64,000 bases of DNA from Oceanimonas marisflavi. GTDB lineage: Bacteria > Pseudomonadota > Gammaproteobacteria > Enterobacterales > Aeromonadaceae. Shown here piece by piece: positions 29,517 to 41,114 of this stretch (its first letter is position 1; each line of letters begins with the position of its first letter). Under the pieces are notes generated by a model, which searched no databases, was not told where the DNA came from, and saw only the letters and a list, made by a program, of their open reading frames with translations. The stretch spans positions 1 to 64,000 of the forward strand of contig NZ_QAGM01000005.1 of assembly GCF_003049725.1 (NCBI RefSeq), written 5' to 3'. The position numbers were made by a program, and so were the translations under genes.

Positions 29517-30131
29517 TTAAAAATCGCCGTTGCGGATCACGCCCACGGCCAGCCCTTCTATGATCAGCTCCTGGCTGCGCAAGTCCACTTCAATGGGAGA
29601 CAGTTCTTCGTTCTCGGGGAGCAGGCTGACCTTGCTGCCCTTGCGCTGAAAGCGCTTCACGGTCACTTCGTCGTCAAGCCGGGCCACCACCACCTGGCCG
29701 TTGCGGGCCTCCTGAGTTTTGTGCACCGCCAGCAGATCACCGTCCATAATGCCGATGTTCTTCATGCTCATGCCCTGCACCCGCAGCAGAAAATCGGCGG
29801 AAGGATGAAACAGACCAGGATCCAGCCGGTAATGACTCTCTATATGCTGCTGGGCCAGAATGGGCTCACCGGCAGCCACCCGGCCTACCAGCGGCAAGCC
29901 CTGCTCTACTTCCGCTTCTTCACCGGTCAGGCGAATGCCCCGTGACGTGCCGGGCATAATTTCAATCACGCCCTTTTTGGCCAGCGCCTTGAGGTGCTCT
30001 TCGGCGGCATTGGCGGACTTGAACCCCAGCACCCTGGCAATTTCCACCCGGGTGGGCGGCATGCCGGTTTGCTGAATATGATCCTTAATAATGTCCAGCA
30101 CCTGCGACTGGCGGGGAGTAAGGGCCTTCAT
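29517..30131 (-). CDS. lexA: SOS response repressor LexA
   Basis: LexA represses DNA-damage genes and cleaves itself when RecA is activated. It has 204 residues (E. coli 202). The order is an N-terminal winged helix-turn-helix ([20 protein letters not shown]), the Ala-Gly cleavage site in [11 protein letters not shown], then the peptidase domain with catalytic Ser in [15 protein letters not shown] and Lys in DDEVTVKRF. Two SOS boxes lie directly upstream, so the gene is autoregulated. Confidence 0.98.
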   Translation of the reverse strand: MKALTPRQSQVLDIIKDHIQQTGMPPTRVEIARVLGFKSANAAEEHLKALAKKGVIEIMPGTSRGIRLTGEEAEVEQGLPLVGRVAAGEPILAQQHIESHYRLDPGLFHPSADFLLRVQGMSMKNIGIMDGDLLAVHKTQEARNGQVVVARLDDEVTVKRFQRKGSKVSLLPENEELSPIEVDLRSQELIIEGLAVGVIRNGDF

Positions 30132-30139
30132 GATGACAC

Positions 30140-30155
30140 CTGTCTTTTTATACAG
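30140..30155 (-). promoter_or_regulatory. LexA box 2 (proximal)
   Basis: CTG-N10-CAG palindrome (CTGTATAAAAAGACAG on the minus strand), nine bases before the lexA start. It matches the gammaproteobacterial consensus CTGTATATATATACAG well. Confidence 0.85.
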
Positions 30156-30159
30156 TTAA

Positions 30160-30175
30160 CTGTCAGTATATCCAG
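30160..30175 (-). promoter_or_regulatory. LexA box 1 (distal)
   Basis: A second CTG-N10-CAG site (CTGGATATACTGACAG on the minus strand), with its centre 20 bp from the first. Paired boxes in front of lexA are also known in E. coli. Confidence 0.8.
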
Positions 30176-30206
30176 TAATCAGTTCGGAGCAAGCCCCACT
30201 CGCTGT

Positions 30207-31079
30207 TTACCACAGCGCCAGCACCAGGCCGGCGAACACCGCCATGCCGGCGTAATTGTTATTGAGAAAGGCGCGAAAACAGGGCATCCGCTCCCGGTCG
30301 CGGATCAGCCGCTGCTGATACACAAACAGCCCGGCGGCCACCAGCAATCCCCAGTAGAAAGGAGCAGCCAGTTCAAATACCCGGCCCGCTGCCACCAGCA
30401 ACAGTAAAGTGGCCAGTTGCAGCAAACCCACCATCAGCTTGTCGCGCCGGCCAAACAGAATGGCGGTGGACTTGACGCCTATCCTGAGGTCATCGTCCCG
30501 ATCCACCATGGCATACATGGTGTCGTAGGCCACGGTCCAGGTCAGGTTGGCCGCAAACAGCAGCCAGAGTCCGGCGGGCAGGCTGTTGGCCTGGGCGGCA
30601 AAGGCCATGGGTATGGCCCAGGAAAAGGCGATACCGAGAAACAGCTGGGGCAGATGAGTCACCCGTTTCATAAAGGGATAAAGCGCCGCCCAGAACAGGC
30701 CGGCAAAGGCCAGGCCAATGGTCAGGACGTTGGTCGTCAGCACCAGAATAAAGGAAATGCCTACCAGCAGGGCAAAAAAGCCCAGCGCCTGGCGCTCGGT
30801 CAGCTCGCCGGACGGCAGTGGCCGGGCATGGGTACGCTTGACGTGGCCGTCAATATGGCGGTCGGCGTAGTCGTTGATCACGCAGCCGGCGGAGCGCATG
30901 GAAAACACCCCGGCCACAAACACCACCAGCAGCCAGAGTGATGGCACCCCCTCGGCGGCAATCCACAGCGCCCACAGGGTGGGCCATAACAACAGCAAAG
31001 TACCAATGGGCTTGTCGAGCCGGGCCAGCGCCATATAGGCACGCCAGCGCGGGCGGGAAGAAGAAGTCAGGGTAGTCAT
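30207..31079 (-). CDS. ubiA: 4-hydroxybenzoate octaprenyltransferase
   Basis: Membrane prenyltransferase of ubiquinone synthesis that joins the polyprenyl tail to 4-hydroxybenzoate. It has 290 residues, as in E. coli, with eight or nine helices and the two Asp-rich motifs [12 protein letters not shown] and [21 protein letters not shown]. Its ATG overlaps the ubiC stop in ATGA, so the pair is coupled; a longer frame upstream runs through ubiC and is discarded. Prenyl length cannot be told from sequence. Confidence 0.97.
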   Translation of the reverse strand: MTTLTSSSRPRWRAYMALARLDKPIGTLLLLWPTLWALWIAAEGVPSLWLLVVFVAGVFSMRSAGCVINDYADRHIDGHVKRTHARPLPSGELTERQALGFFALLVGISFILVLTTNVLTIGLAFAGLFWAALYPFMKRVTHLPQLFLGIAFSWAIPMAFAAQANSLPAGLWLLFAANLTWTVAYDTMYAMVDRDDDLRIGVKSTAILFGRRDKLMVGLLQLATLLLLVAAGRVFELAAPFYWGLLVAAGLFVYQQRLIRDRERMPCFRAFLNNNYAGMAVFAGLVLALW

Positions 31080-31633
31080 GACAAGGATTCCTGATAGGCG
31101 GCCGCAGCCGGCAAGAATAATTCGGTGACCAGCACCCGGGCGAGGCCGGTGCTGAGGGCGGAACGCCGCGCCCAAAGCCGGGGGATGGGTGGCGTTATCC
31201 TGATGTTCAGATTGGTCCGGACAGCAAGCCGACGACAATCCGCAGGGTCGAGAGCGGCAAATTCAAAGGGGGTGCGCGCCAGATCCGGCGCTTCAAACAT
31301 CAGCTCACCCAGCGCCCTGGTGCCCAGCCCGGAGAGGGCCGGCAAAGCCGCTTGAGTCGCCGGGGAATACAGAGAAGTGGCATACACCCAGGGAACGTCA
31401 TCGCACAACAACAGCACTTCCCGGCAATAGCCCTCTCCGGCATCCAGCAGCGCCGCCTGCGCGGTGGTCAGCGGGCGCAACACCGAATCGGACAGTACCT
31501 GCACGCGAAAGTGCCGGCAGTGACGTTGCAGGCGCCGGGTCAGCGACCCCGGTTCATGTAACCAGTCGTACAGTGCAGGAGAGGCCGGTGGCAAATGACC
31601 CCAGCACCAGCCGCTGTCGGTGCTGAGCGCCAT
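31076..31633 (-). CDS. ubiC: chorismate lyase
   Basis: UbiC removes pyruvate from chorismate to give 4-hydroxybenzoate, the substrate of the following UbiA. The protein is about 185 residues. The weak but recognisable family pattern is [59 protein letters not shown] and the closing [12 protein letters not shown] (E. coli LLTELFLPASPLY). The start is ambiguous: ATG 31633 (MALSTDSGW) fits the E. coli length best, ATG 31660 is also possible. No good ribosome binding site distinguishes them. Confidence 0.9.
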   Translation of the reverse strand: MALSTDSGWCWGHLPPASPALYDWLHEPGSLTRRLQRHCRHFRVQVLSDSVLRPLTTAQAALLDAGEGYCREVLLLCDDVPWVYATSLYSPATQAALPALSGLGTRALGELMFEAPDLARTPFEFAALDPADCRRLAVRTNLNIRITPPIPRLWARRSALSTGLARVLVTELFLPAAAAYQESLS

Positions 31634-31821
31634 GGTTGTGTTAGGAAATAACAAAGACATAAAAACGCATAGGATCCTGCTACAGCGGTCAGGCCCGAAA
31701 AGACCACCGCATTTTTCAGGCCGCCGGATACGGCGGCAGATTGACGTCACCGGACCCGTATACTACACCATGACGCCAGACATTATTACCAGCTACCGGC
31801 AGCAGGCAAATGGCCAGCTGT

Positions 31822-32667
31822 TTACTCTGATTGACCGGCAGGCCGGCGGTTGTCCCACCAGGCCTGAAACAGGCCGATCAGGGCGCCGCCCAGGTGAGCC
31901 ATGTTGGCCACCGGCGTGCCCAGCATATCGGCAAAGCCCAGCACCAGCCACACCACCATAAACACCGCCATGCCATCGGGCAGGCCAATGCCCCGGGCCG
32001 GGTTGAGCCGGCCGCTGAACCAGACGTAGGCCAGCAGCGCATACACCACTCCCGACAGACCGCCAAAGCGCGGCCCGCTGGCCCAGAACTGCAGCAGGTT
32101 GGGCAGCACCGCGGCCACCAGCAGCAGCACCAGCAGCTTGCCGCTGCCAAGGCGCTTTTCCACCATGCCGCCCAGGTACCACCACCAGAACAGGTTGAAC
32201 ACCAGGTGCATCAGGGAAAAGTGCATCAGCGCCGGCGTCAGGGCACGCCAGAACTCCACTCCCAGCAGGTCACCAGGGTGAGCCGGAAACGACAGCACCC
32301 CAAACATGGGCAGCCCCAGCCAGCTCAGGCCATAAACCGTCAGACAGGCCAGCAGCACCAGCAGATTGACCGGGCCGGTCTGACGCAGCAGATCGCTGAT
32401 CCAGCCGGTTTGCCGGGGGCCATCGTTAAAGTGCGCGTGACTGTCACCCCGCTTCCATGAAGCTTCCTGATAGCGGGGATGAAACGGCTCCGCCAGAAAG
32501 CGCTTTACTTCCCGGTGGGCTTCTTCAAAACGGGATTCATCCACCAGCCAGAGGTGTACGTTGCCATCGTCGTCCTGAGTGAGCTCGCAGTGCAGGCCAA
32601 GCTCGGCCAGATAATCCACAAAGGCCTGGGCCCGGCGCGGATCGTCGAGCACCAGCAGGGCTTTCAC
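31822..32667 (-). CDS. glpG: rhomboid intramembrane serine protease GlpG
   Basis: Six-helix intramembrane protease of 281 residues (E. coli 276). A cytosolic N-terminal domain (about 1-90) precedes the membrane core. [16 protein letters not shown] is the oxyanion-side motif, the catalytic Ser is in [11 protein letters not shown], and the catalytic His is in [11 protein letters not shown], so the dyad is complete. Its start overlaps the glpE stop in ATGA. No glpR or glpD is attached here, unlike the E. coli glpEGR unit. Confidence 0.95.
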   Translation of the reverse strand: MKALLVLDDPRRAQAFVDYLAELGLHCELTQDDDGNVHLWLVDESRFEEAHREVKRFLAEPFHPRYQEASWKRGDSHAHFNDGPRQTGWISDLLRQTGPVNLLVLLACLTVYGLSWLGLPMFGVLSFPAHPGDLLGVEFWRALTPALMHFSLMHLVFNLFWWWYLGGMVEKRLGSGKLLVLLLVAAVLPNLLQFWASGPRFGGLSGVVYALLAYVWFSGRLNPARGIGLPDGMAVFMVVWLVLGFADMLGTPVANMAHLGGALIGLFQAWWDNRRPAGQSE

Positions 32668-32984
32668 AACTGGCCGACCACCGGCTGGCTGCGCCGCCAG
32701 GCCTCAAAGCCGCCGTCCAGGCTGTAGACCTCCTCAAAGCCCTGATTGATCAGATACTGGGCGGCGCCCTGACTGCTGATGCCGTGATAGCACATCACGA
32801 TCACCGGCACCTCGTAATCCACCTCGTTGGTAAAGCTCACCAGACTGTCGTTGGTCAGGTGAAAGGCACCCTCGGCGTGAGCCAGCGCAAAGGACTGGGG
32901 GTCGCGAATATCCACCAGCCGGGCCCGGCCTTCGCTCAGCATGGTGTGGGCTTCATCCACCGAAATATGGGCAAACTGATCCAT
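32664..32984 (-). CDS. glpE: thiosulfate sulfurtransferase GlpE
   Basis: Single-domain rhodanese of 106 residues (E. coli 108). The active-site loop [10 protein letters not shown] carries the catalytic Cys. It transfers sulfur from thiosulfate to cyanide or thioredoxin in vitro; the true acceptor is not known. GAGGAGG precedes the ATG. It is coupled to glpG. Whether it works with the sulfite dehydrogenase at 2.6 kb is speculation. Confidence 0.93.
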   Translation of the reverse strand: MDQFAHISVDEAHTMLSEGRARLVDIRDPQSFALAHAEGAFHLTNDSLVSFTNEVDYEVPVIVMCYHGISSQGAAQYLINQGFEEVYSLDGGFEAWRRSQPVVGQL

Positions 32985-33028
32985 GAATTCCTCCTCATTA
33001 ATGTGGCGCCAGTGTACCCAATTCAGCC

Positions 33029-33733
33029 TCAGCCGCCCAGATAGGCGTTGCGTACCCGCTCATTCACCAGCAGGGCGGCGCCGGTGTCGGCCAGCACCAC
33101 CCGGCCGTTTTCCAGCACATAGCCCCGGTCCGCCAGCTTGAGCGCCTGGTTGGCGTTTTGCTCCACCAGAAAGATGGTCATGCCCTTTTCTTTCCGCAGC
33201 CGGGCAATGGTGTCAAAGATCTGGGTGATGATAATGGGCGCCAGCCCCAGGGACGGTTCGTCCAACAACAACAGCCGGGGCTTGCTCATCAGCGCCCGGC
33301 CAATGGCCAGCATCTGCTGCTCGCCACCGGACATGGTGCCGGCGCGCTGATGACGCCGCTCCTTGAGCCGGGGGAACATGGCAAACACCTCGGCCATCAG
33401 GCCGGCATGCTCACGCCTGTCCACGAAAAAGGCCCCCATGTGCAGGTTTTCCTCTACCGTGAGCCGGGCAAAGATGCGCCGCCCTTCCGGCACAATGGCG
33501 ATATCCCGGCGCATAATGGCGGCGGTGTCCAGTCCGGACAGATCCTGCCCTTCATACACCACCCGGCCCCGGGACGGGCGGGGATCGCCGCAGATGCTCA
33601 TCATTAATGTGGTCTTGCCGGCCCCGTTGGCACCGATCAGAGTGACGATCTCCCCCTTTTCGATATGTACGGTGACGTCTTCCAGCGCCTGTATCTTGCC
33701 GTAGTGGGCGCAAATATTGTCAACATGCAGCAT
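33029..33733 (-). CDS. livF: branched-chain amino acid ABC transporter ATP-binding protein LivF
   Basis: One of the two ATPases of the high-affinity Leu/Ile/Val importer, 234 residues. Walker A is [13 protein letters not shown], the signature is [16 protein letters not shown], and Walker B is [13 protein letters not shown], which is typical of LivF. Its start overlaps the livG stop by one base. It is the last gene of livJ-H-M-G-F. Confidence 0.95.
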   Translation of the reverse strand: MLHVDNICAHYGKIQALEDVTVHIEKGEIVTLIGANGAGKTTLMMSICGDPRPSRGRVVYEGQDLSGLDTAAIMRRDIAIVPEGRRIFARLTVEENLHMGAFFVDRREHAGLMAEVFAMFPRLKERRHQRAGTMSGGEQQMLAIGRALMSKPRLLLLDEPSLGLAPIIITQIFDTIARLRKEKGMTIFLVEQNANQALKLADRGYVLENGRVVLADTGAALLVNERVRNAYLGG

Positions 33734-34497
33734 CAGGCTTCTCCCAAGTAGGCGTTGATCACGTCCGGGTGGCTGCGCACTTCCTCGGGACTGCCGTCGG
33801 CCAGGGGCCGGCCCTGATTGACCACATAGATATGGTCGGAAATGTCCATCACCAGTTTCATATCGTGCTCGATCAGCAGCACACTGACTCCCTCGTTATC
33901 ACGCAGATCCTGGATCAGCCGGTTCAGCTCCTGGGTTTCAAAGGGGTTAAGCCCCGCCGCCGGCTCATCCAGCATCAGCAAAGACGGCCGCGCCGCCATG
34001 CAGCGGGCAATCTCCAGCCGGCGCTGCTGGCCATAGGCCAGGTTGCCGGCGGCACGGTTGGCAAACTCGGTGAGATTGACCTTTTCCAGCCAGTAGTGAG
34101 CCCGCTGCAGCCCTTCCCGCTCGGCCCGGCGAAATCCCGGAGTTTTCAGCAGGCCGGCGAGAAAGTGGGTGTTGAGGTGGGCATGCTGAGCCACCAGCAG
34201 GTTTTCCAGCACCGTCATTTCCCTGAACAGGCGCACATGCTGAAAGGTGCGCACCATGCCTAACCGGGAAATTTTATGGCCGGGCAAACCGGCGATGGGC
34301 TGGCCGCGAAAGCGCACCGTGCCGCCGCTGGGCCGGTAAAACCCCGACAGGCAGTTGAACACAGTGGTCTTGCCGGCGCCGTTGGGCCCGATAATGGACA
34401 CGATCTGCCGCTCATTCATGGCCAGCGCCACCCCGTCTACCGCCACCAGGCCGCCAAAGCGCATGGTGAGGCCGGATACGTTCAGCAGTTCACTCAT
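33733..34497 (-). CDS. livG: branched-chain amino acid ABC transporter ATP-binding protein LivG
   Basis: Second ATPase of the importer, 254 residues. It has Walker [13 protein letters not shown], the LivG-type signature [16 protein letters not shown] (GQQ instead of SGG, normal for this family), and Walker [14 protein letters not shown]. The ATG overlaps the livM stop (ATGA). Confidence 0.95.
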   Translation of the reverse strand: MSELLNVSGLTMRFGGLVAVDGVALAMNERQIVSIIGPNGAGKTTVFNCLSGFYRPSGGTVRFRGQPIAGLPGHKISRLGMVRTFQHVRLFREMTVLENLLVAQHAHLNTHFLAGLLKTPGFRRAEREGLQRAHYWLEKVNLTEFANRAAGNLAYGQQRRLEIARCMAARPSLLMLDEPAAGLNPFETQELNRLIQDLRDNEGVSVLLIEHDMKLVMDISDHIYVVNQGRPLADGSPEEVRSHPDVINAYLGEA

Positions 34498-35735
34498 GAT
34501 TTCAGCTCCATGTGAGGGCGATGCATGGGCAGCAGCCCCTGGGGCCGCCAGATCATCATCAGCACCATCAGCAGGCCAAACAACAGCATGCGGTACTCGT
34601 TAAACTCCCGGGTCAGCTCGGGCAAAATGGTCATGATAATGGCCGCCAGCACCACGCCTATCTGTGAGCCCATGCCCCCCAGCACCACGATGGCGAGAAT
34701 GATGGCCGACTCGATAAACACAAACGACTCCGGGCTGATAAAGCCCTGGCGGGCGGCAAAGAAGCAGCCGGCAAAGCCGGCAAAGGCCGCCCCTATGGTA
34801 AAGGCGCTGAGCTTGATAAGGGTGGGGTTAAGCCCCAGGGAACGGCAGGCGATCTCGTCTTCCCGCAGCGCCTCCCAGGCCCGCCCCAGGGGCATGCGCA
34901 GCAGCCGGTTGATGATAAAGATGGTCAGCACCACCAGTACCAGCGCCAGCAGGTAAAGGAAAATTACCTTGTAACCCGAGTTGTAGGCGATGCCGAAAAA
35001 CTCGTGAAAAGTATTGTCACCCCGGCGCTCAAACTCCAGCCCGAACAGGGTGGGCTTGGGAATGCCGGCAATGCCGTTGGGGCCGCCGGTGATCTCGGTC
35101 ATATTGTTGAGCAGGATACGAATGATCTCGCCAAACCCGAGGGTGACGATGGCCAGGTAGTCGCCCCGCAGCCGCAGCACCGGAAAGCCCAGCAAAAACC
35201 CGGCCAGCGCCGCCAGGCCGCCGCCCAGCAGCAGGCAGGTCCAGAAATCCAGACCGAAATAGGCGTTGAGCAGGGCGTAGCTGTAGGCCCCCACCGCATA
35301 AAAGGCGACGTAGCCCAGATCGAGCAGGCCGGCCAGGCCCACCACCACGTTCAGCCCCAGCCCCAGCATCACGTAGATCAGCGTCAGCGTGGCCAGATCC
35401 ACCGCCCCCCGCGAGCCCATAAAGGGCCACACCAGCAGGGCCGCCAGCACCAGCACTGTGATGATGCGGTACAGCCAGGGCTGCTCCTCGGGCGCCGGCA
35501 GGGCAAAGCCGCCCTTGCGATCGGCCAGGTAACGAAAGGGCTTGCGCCACTGCTCGGCAAACAGCTGGGCCAGAAACACCAGCCCCGCTCCCAGCGCCAG
35601 CCACTGCCAGCTGGCGTCCAGCCGGTTGGCCACCACCAGCCGGGTGCCCGAGGTTTCCAGGCGAAAACCGAGCAGCCAGCCCGCCAGCAGCAGAAACAGC
35701 CCGGCGGCGATCAATGCAGGTTTCAGTTTGCTCAT
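34494..35735 (-). CDS. livM: branched-chain amino acid ABC transporter permease LivM
   Basis: Membrane permease subunit of 413 residues (E. coli LivM 425), with an N-terminal extension of about 85 residues before the conserved permease core. Core motifs include [24 protein letters not shown] cut across helix 2-3 and the EAA-like cytoplasmic loop [22 protein letters not shown] that contacts the ATPases. It is coupled to livH and livG by ATGA overlaps. Confidence 0.95.
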   Translation of the reverse strand: MSKLKPALIAAGLFLLLAGWLLGFRLETSGTRLVVANRLDASWQWLALGAGLVFLAQLFAEQWRKPFRYLADRKGGFALPAPEEQPWLYRIITVLVLAALLVWPFMGSRGAVDLATLTLIYVMLGLGLNVVVGLAGLLDLGYVAFYAVGAYSYALLNAYFGLDFWTCLLLGGGLAALAGFLLGFPVLRLRGDYLAIVTLGFGEIIRILLNNMTEITGGPNGIAGIPKPTLFGLEFERRGDNTFHEFFGIAYNSGYKVIFLYLLALVLVVLTIFIINRLLRMPLGRAWEALREDEIACRSLGLNPTLIKLSAFTIGAAFAGFAGCFFAARQGFISPESFVFIESAIILAIVVLGGMGSQIGVVLAAIIMTILPELTREFNEYRMLLFGLLMVLMMIWRPQGLLPMHRPHMELKS

Positions 35736-36655
35736 ACCTTTTCCACCTCCGGTTTACCCAGAATGCCGGTGGGCATGAACAGCAGCACAAAGATCAGCAG
35801 GCCAAAGGACACCACGTCCTTGTATTCGGTGCTGAAATAGGCCCCGGTCATGGCCTCGGTGACTCCCAGCAGCAGGCCACCGAGCACGGCGCCGGGAATG
35901 CTGCCAATGCCACCGAGCACGGCGGCGGTAAAGGCCTTGAGCCCGGCAATAAAGCCGATATAGGGGTTGATAACGCCGTAATAGGAGCCGAGCAATACCC
36001 CGGCCACCGCCGCCAGGGCGGCACCAATCACAAAGGTCAGCGCAATAATGCTGTTGCTGTTGATACCGAGCAGATTGGCCATTTTCAGATCTTCGGCGCA
36101 GGCCCGGCAGGCCCGGCCCATGCGCGAGCGGGAGATAAACAGCGACAGCAGGGTCATGGCGATAAAGGTGACCACAAAGATGATCAGCTGCATATAGGAC
36201 AGGCTGGCCTGAAAGCCGGTATCGCCAAAGCTCCAGCCGCCGGGCAGCAAGGGTGGAATGGCGATATCCCGGGAGCCCTGGGCCAGGCGCATCATGTTCT
36301 GCAAAAAGATGGACATGCCGATGGCGGAAATCAGTGCAATCAGCCGTTTGCTGTGCCGCAACGGCCGGTAGGCCACCCGCTCAATGGAATAACCATAAAC
36401 ACTGGTAATAATGATGCTTACCACAAAGGCACCGCACAGCAGCAGGGCGGTGCTGTCGATGCCCAGCATGGTGAGCGCCGTCATCACCATAAAGGCGGCG
36501 TAGGCCCCGATCATGTACACCTCGCCATGAGCGAAGTTAATCATGCCGATAATGCCGTACACCATGGTGTAGCCGATGGCGATCAGGGCATAGGTGCTGC
36601 CGATGGTCAGGCCGTTAAGCAGCTGCTGAATAAAATAAAGAAGGGGCTCGGACAT
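35732..36655 (-). CDS. livH: branched-chain amino acid ABC transporter permease LivH
   Basis: Membrane permease subunit of 307 residues (E. coli 308). It has [20 protein letters not shown] at the start, [16 protein letters not shown], the cytoplasmic loop [21 protein letters not shown], and a C-terminal glycine-rich helix ([20 protein letters not shown]). It follows livJ after an 81-bp gap with a strong hairpin, which probably lowers permease relative to binding-protein expression. Confidence 0.95.
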   Translation of the reverse strand: MSEPLLYFIQQLLNGLTIGSTYALIAIGYTMVYGIIGMINFAHGEVYMIGAYAAFMVMTALTMLGIDSTALLLCGAFVVSIIITSVYGYSIERVAYRPLRHSKRLIALISAIGMSIFLQNMMRLAQGSRDIAIPPLLPGGWSFGDTGFQASLSYMQLIIFVVTFIAMTLLSLFISRSRMGRACRACAEDLKMANLLGINSNSIIALTFVIGAALAAVAGVLLGSYYGVINPYIGFIAGLKAFTAAVLGGIGSIPGAVLGGLLLGVTEAMTGAYFSTEYKDVVSFGLLIFVLLFMPTGILGKPEVEKV

Positions 36656-36688
36656 ACAACCTTTCCTTGTCGTAGCACGATGAGCGCC

Positions 36689-36719
36689 GTCAGCAGGCGG
36701 GCTGACCCCGCCTGCTGAC
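36689..36719 (-). promoter_or_regulatory. intercistronic hairpin between livJ and livH
   Basis: A perfect 13-bp GC-rich inverted repeat (36689-36701 with 36707-36719, 5-nt loop) stands 17 nt after the livJ stop, without a U-run. Such hairpins after binding-protein genes usually protect the upstream mRNA from 3' exonucleases or attenuate read-through. Confidence 0.6.
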
Positions 36720-36736
36720 GAATGGAGTAACGACTG

Positions 36737-37852
36737 TTACAGCTGGGTGGAGGAGCCGTCCTTGTGCCATTCAAACACGCCGAACTCAAAGCCCTTGAGA
36801 TCACCCTTGTCGTCCCAGGCCAGCGGACCCATCACGGTGTCGACCGGCTCGGCCCGCAGTGCCGTGGCCACCGCTTCCGGATCGGCACCGGCGCGCTTGA
36901 TGCCCTCGGCAATGGCTTCCACCGCCGCATAGGTGGTCCACACAAAGGGACCGGTGGGATCTTCGCCCTTGGCCTGAATGGCCGCCACTATGTCGGCGTT
37001 GGCCGGGTCGAGGTCATATTTCTTGGGCAGGGTCACCAGCAGGCCTTCGGAGGCGTCACCGGCGATGGAGGTAATGTCTTTATGGCCCACCCCTTCCGGT
37101 CCCATAAAGCGGGCCTTGAAGCCTTTTTCGGCAGACTGGCGCAAAATCAGCCCCAACTCCGGGTGGTAGCCACCGTAATAAACAAAGTCCACCTGCTCCC
37201 GCTGCAGCTTGGCAATCAGCGCCGAGAAGTCCTTGTCGCCGGAGGTGATGCCTTCATAGGCCACCACATTGGCACCGGCCTCCTTCAGGGCATCGCGCAC
37301 GCTGGAGGCCAGGCCTTCACCGTATTGCTTCTTGTCGTGAATAATGGCGATACGTTCGGGCTTGACCTTGTCGACGATGTGGCGCGCCGCAGTGGGTCCT
37401 TGAGCACTGTCGAGGCCAATGGTGCGCATCACGAATTCCAGGCCCCGCTCGGTAATGGTGGGGCTGGTGGCCGCCGGGGTCACCATGAGAATGCCTTCGT
37501 CGTCGTAAACATCAGACGCCGGCAGGGTGCTGTCGGAACACAGGTGACCGGCCACAAACTGAATGCCGTCGTTGACAATGCGGTTGGCCACCGCCACCGC
37601 CTGCTTGGGATCACAAGCGTCGTCAAATTCCACCGCCTCCAGGGTGTGCTCGCCCAGCCGGCCGGACTTGTTGATCAGCTCCACCGCCATGCGGCCGCCG
37701 GTAAACTGCATGTCGCCATACTGGGCCACCGGACCGGTCACCGGGCCGGCAATGGCAATCTTGATGTTGTCGGCGCTGGCAGAGAATGCAGCGCCGTAAC
37801 CCAGGGCCGCAAACACCGCCAGTGCGACCGCCTTTTTATTCCTTGTCACCAT
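36737..37852 (-). CDS. livJ: branched-chain amino acid periplasmic binding protein
   Basis: Periplasmic substrate-binding protein of 371 residues with a Sec signal peptide (about 1-27, cut after FSASA). The mature part begins [20 protein letters not shown], the standard Leu/Ile/Val-binding protein start, with [23 protein letters not shown], a Cys pair position shared with E. coli LivJ/LivK. Specificity between LivJ and LivK types cannot be decided. It heads the liv operon. Confidence 0.93.
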   Translation of the reverse strand: MVTRNKKAVALAVFAALGYGAAFSASADNIKIAIAGPVTGPVAQYGDMQFTGGRMAVELINKSGRLGEHTLEAVEFDDACDPKQAVAVANRIVNDGIQFVAGHLCSDSTLPASDVYDDEGILMVTPAATSPTITERGLEFVMRTIGLDSAQGPTAARHIVDKVKPERIAIIHDKKQYGEGLASSVRDALKEAGANVVAYEGITSGDKDFSALIAKLQREQVDFVYYGGYHPELGLILRQSAEKGFKARFMGPEGVGHKDITSIAGDASEGLLVTLPKKYDLDPANADIVAAIQAKGEDPTGPFVWTTYAAVEAIAEGIKRAGADPEAVATALRAEPVDTVMGPLAWDDKGDLKGFEFGVFEWHKDGSSTQL

Positions 37853-37970
37853 ACGAACGTCCTCTATTCGAAACCGGGTACCGCCGAAGGAGCTTCGGCT
37901 GTCACATCATGTTCTAACCCTTGTACGAAATTAGCACAAGGGGAAAATGTTTCGTATGGGGCTGGGGACT

Positions 37971-38996
37971 TTACTGCCAGTCGAGGATCACCTTGCCGGA
38001 CTGGCCGGAGCGCATGGTGTCGAACCCCTGCTGGAAGTCGTCCACCTTGAAGTGATGGGTGATAATGGGGGTCAGATCCAGGCCCGACTGGATCAGGCTG
38101 GCCATCTTGTACCAGGTTTCAAACATTTCCCGGCCGTAGATGCCCTTGAGCACCAGACCCTTGAAGATCACCTGGGTCCAGTCAATGGCCATGTCGGACG
38201 GCGGAATGCCCAGCATGGCGATTTTGCCGCCGTGGTTCATTTTGGCCAGCATGTCCTGAAACGCCGCCGGCACGCCGGACATTTCCAGGCCCACGTCAAA
38301 GCCCTCGGTCATGCCCAGCTCGGCCATCACGTCGTCCAGTTTTTCAGTGGCCACATTGACCGCCCGGGTCACGCCCATTTTGCGGGCCAGCTCGAGGCGG
38401 TATTCATTCACATCGGTGATCACCACATGGCGGGCACCCACATGACGGGCCACGGCCGCAGCCATGATACCGATGGGGCCGGCACCGGTGATCAGCACGT
38501 CTTCGCCCACCAGATCGAACGACAGTGCGGTGTGCACGGCGTTGCCAAAGGGATCGAAAATGGACGCCAGATCATCGGAGATTTCATCGGGCAGTTTGAA
38601 GGCGTTATAGGCCGGAATCACCAGGTATTCGGCAAAGGCCCCTTCCCGGTTCACGCCCACCCCCACGGTATTGCGGCACAGATGCGTGCGACCGCCACGG
38701 CAGTTGCGGCAGTGACCGCAGGTGATATGGCCCTCACCGGAAACCCGGTCACCGATCTCGAAACCACGAACTTCCTGGCCGATGGCCACTACCTCGCCCA
38801 CGTATTCGTGGCCCACCACCATGGGCACCGGAATGGTCTTTTGCGACCAGTCATCCCAGTTGTAGATATGAATATCGGTACCGCAGATGGCGGTTTTGCG
38901 GATTTTAATCAGCAGATCGTTGTGGCCCAGCTCGGGCTCGGGCACATCGGTCATCCAGATGCCGGGTTCGGCTTTCAGTTTTGCCAGCGCTTTCAT
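37971..38996 (-). CDS. tdh: L-threonine 3-dehydrogenase
   Basis: Zinc-dependent NAD+ alcohol dehydrogenase that oxidises threonine to 2-amino-3-ketobutyrate. It has 341 residues, exactly as E. coli Tdh. The catalytic Zn ligand Cys is in [16 protein letters not shown], the structural Zn cysteines are in [15 protein letters not shown], and the NAD-binding motif is [15 protein letters not shown]. The ATG overlaps the kbl stop (ATGA), so product and substrate enzymes are coupled. Confidence 0.98.
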   Translation of the reverse strand: MKALAKLKAEPGIWMTDVPEPELGHNDLLIKIRKTAICGTDIHIYNWDDWSQKTIPVPMVVGHEYVGEVVAIGQEVRGFEIGDRVSGEGHITCGHCRNCRGGRTHLCRNTVGVGVNREGAFAEYLVIPAYNAFKLPDEISDDLASIFDPFGNAVHTALSFDLVGEDVLITGAGPIGIMAAAVARHVGARHVVITDVNEYRLELARKMGVTRAVNVATEKLDDVMAELGMTEGFDVGLEMSGVPAAFQDMLAKMNHGGKIAMLGIPPSDMAIDWTQVIFKGLVLKGIYGREMFETWYKMASLIQSGLDLTPIITHHFKVDDFQQGFDTMRSGQSGKVILDWQ

Positions 38997-40198
38997 GCTT
39001 TTTCTCCTTGAATCACGCCCAGTTCACGACCCACTTCGGTAAAGGCCGCAATGGCCCGATCCAGCTGCTCACGAGTGTGGGCCGCCGACATCTGGGTGCG
39101 AATACGGGCTTGGCCCTTGGGCACCACCGGGAAAGAGAAGCCGATAACGTAAATGCCCTTTTCCAGCAGCTTGTCGGCCATTTGCGCCGCCAGGGCCGCA
39201 TCCCCCAGCATCACCGGAATGATGGCGTGATCCTTGCCTGCCAGAGTAAAGCCGGCGGCGGTCATCTGCTCTCTGAAGTAATCGCTGTTTTCGCGCACTT
39301 TCTGCCGCAGATCGTCGCCGCTCTTCAGCATTTCCAGCACTCTGATCGAGGCGGCAACAATGGCCGGCGCCACCGAGTTGGAGAACAGATAGGGCCGGGA
39401 ACGCTGGCGCAGCCAGTCGATCACTTCCTTCTTGCCCGAGGTGTAACCGCCGGAGGCGCCGCCCAGGGCCTTGCCCAGAGTGCCGGTGATAATGTCGACT
39501 CTGTCCATCACCTCACAGTATTCATGGGTACCCCGGCCTTGCTCGCCGACAAAACCCACGGCGTGGGAGTCGTCCACCATCACCAGGGCGTTGTACTGGT
39601 CGGCCAGATCACAGATGCCCTTCAGGTTGGCGATGACGCCATCCATGGAGAAGACACCGTCGGTGGCGATCAGCTTGAAACGGGCGCCATCGGCCTCGGC
39701 CTGCTGCAGGCACTTTTCCAGCTCGGCCATGTCGTTGTTGGCATAGCGGTAGCGTTTGGCCTTGCACAGCCGCACGCCGTCGATGATGGAAGCGTGGTTG
39801 AGGGCATCGGAAATAATGGCGTCTTCCGGGCCTAACAGGGTTTCGAACAGCCCGGCATTGGCATCGAAGCAGGAGGTATAAAGAATGGTGTCTTCCATGC
39901 CGAGGAAGGAAGACAGGGCTGTTTCCAGCTGCTTGTGCAGATCCTGAGTGCCGCAGATAAAGCGCACCGAGGCCATGCCAAAGCCATGGCTGTCCAGACC
40001 CTGCTGCGCCGCTTCCACCAGAGATGGGTGGTTGGCCAGTCCCAGATAGTTGTTGGCGCAGAAGTTGACGACCTCTTCTCCGCCCACGCGAATGGCCGCG
40101 TTCTGCGGGGAGCTGATCACCCGCTCCTGCTTGTAGAGGCCTTCTGCCTTGGTGTTTTCCAGCTGCTCGGTTAAGTAAGCATAAAATGCCGACGACAT
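38993..40198 (-). CDS. kbl: 2-amino-3-ketobutyrate CoA ligase (glycine C-acetyltransferase)
   Basis: PLP enzyme that cleaves 2-amino-3-ketobutyrate with CoA to glycine and acetyl-CoA, completing threonine catabolism with Tdh. It has 401 residues (E. coli 398). It has [13 protein letters not shown] near the N-terminus, [10 protein letters not shown], the [10 protein letters not shown] segment, and the PLP Lys in [15 protein letters not shown]. It is the first gene of kbl-tdh. The 96-bp upstream gap to the TetR gene shows no clear operator. Confidence 0.98.
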   Translation of the reverse strand: MSSAFYAYLTEQLENTKAEGLYKQERVISSPQNAAIRVGGEEVVNFCANNYLGLANHPSLVEAAQQGLDSHGFGMASVRFICGTQDLHKQLETALSSFLGMEDTILYTSCFDANAGLFETLLGPEDAIISDALNHASIIDGVRLCKAKRYRYANNDMAELEKCLQQAEADGARFKLIATDGVFSMDGVIANLKGICDLADQYNALVMVDDSHAVGFVGEQGRGTHEYCEVMDRVDIITGTLGKALGGASGGYTSGKKEVIDWLRQRSRPYLFSNSVAPAIVAASIRVLEMLKSGDDLRQKVRENSDYFREQMTAAGFTLAGKDHAIIPVMLGDAALAAQMADKLLEKGIYVIGFSFPVVPKGQARIRTQMSAAHTREQLDRAIAAFTEVGRELGVIQGEKA

Positions 40199-40294
40199 AA
40201 CAAACTCCCGTTTTCCATGTGGCTATCTGGGTTTAATTCAGGCCATTTTACTACCTCATAAGGGGATACTCATAACTTATTCCACCAATCTGCC

Positions 40295-40957
40295 CTATTT
40301 GTGAAAGGGATCACCGGACGCCCCTGCCAAAACGCGATAATGTGCCAGAATATTGTTCAGTTCGAGTCCTTTACCCCCATGAAAGTAGGGTTTGAGCAGC
40401 GTCAGTACCCGGACCATGCCGTTGTACAACACCGCCTGACCAATACGAGTTTCAAGCGACTGTACCTGCTGGTAGCTGATCCAGCAGGACAGCAGCATTT
40501 TCAGGTTTTGCGCCAGAGCGATGATGTCGTCATCGGGCACCTGCAGCACTCGCTGAATGTTCAGCTCCCGCAACAAGGCCTGCAGGCTGTCACCAAACTC
40601 TTGCTGCAACTCCAGATACTGCCGGTGCAGTTGTGGATCCCGCTGCAAAATGTCGTGCAGGTTGGCGTAAAAAAACCGGAATTCCCACATCACGTAAAAC
40701 ACCGCATCCAGATAATGGCACCAGAGCACCGGACTGGCACTGGCCGAGCCGTTCACCGGCGTAAAGCTCTTGCGCAAATGTGCGCATAAATGCTCAAAAA
40801 TACAGTGAATAATGTCGTTCTTGTTGCGAAAGTGGTAGTAGAGGTTACCCGGACTAATGCCCAGGTGGGCGGCAATATGATTGGTGGTGACCCCGGCTTC
40901 GCCCCGTTCGTTAAACAGAACCAGAGCCGCGGCCACAATGCGGTCCCTGGTTTTCAT
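40295..40957 (-). CDS. TetR/AcrR family transcriptional regulator
   Basis: This 220-residue repressor has an N-terminal helix-turn-helix (DRIVAAALVLFNERG, then TTNHIAAHLGISPGNLYYHFRNK) and a larger C-terminal ligand-binding domain without a recognised ligand class. ATG 40957 (MKTRDRIV) gives the usual TetR start; the frame extends ten codons upstream. It lies upstream of kbl-tdh on the same strand and is divergent from hldD with a 157-bp gap. A target among these genes is possible but unproven. Confidence 0.85.
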   Translation of the reverse strand: MKTRDRIVAAALVLFNERGEAGVTTNHIAAHLGISPGNLYYHFRNKNDIIHCIFEHLCAHLRKSFTPVNGSASASPVLWCHYLDAVFYVMWEFRFFYANLHDILQRDPQLHRQYLELQQEFGDSLQALLRELNIQRVLQVPDDDIIALAQNLKMLLSCWISYQQVQSLETRIGQAVLYNGMVRVLTLLKPYFHGGKGLELNNILAHYRVLAGASGDPFHK

Positions 40958-41114
40958 GGGGATAACCCGGCCACAATGGCGTTTCACTGAGTGATACCTG
41001 AAATAGTAACACAGAGCCGCAAGTTAGTTTTTCGCGGCCGAGCCATGGTAAACTGGCGGCCATTTTTCTTCGAACAGCCGGGCACCCGCTCCGGCCAGCA
41101 AGAGGCGAACAGCG

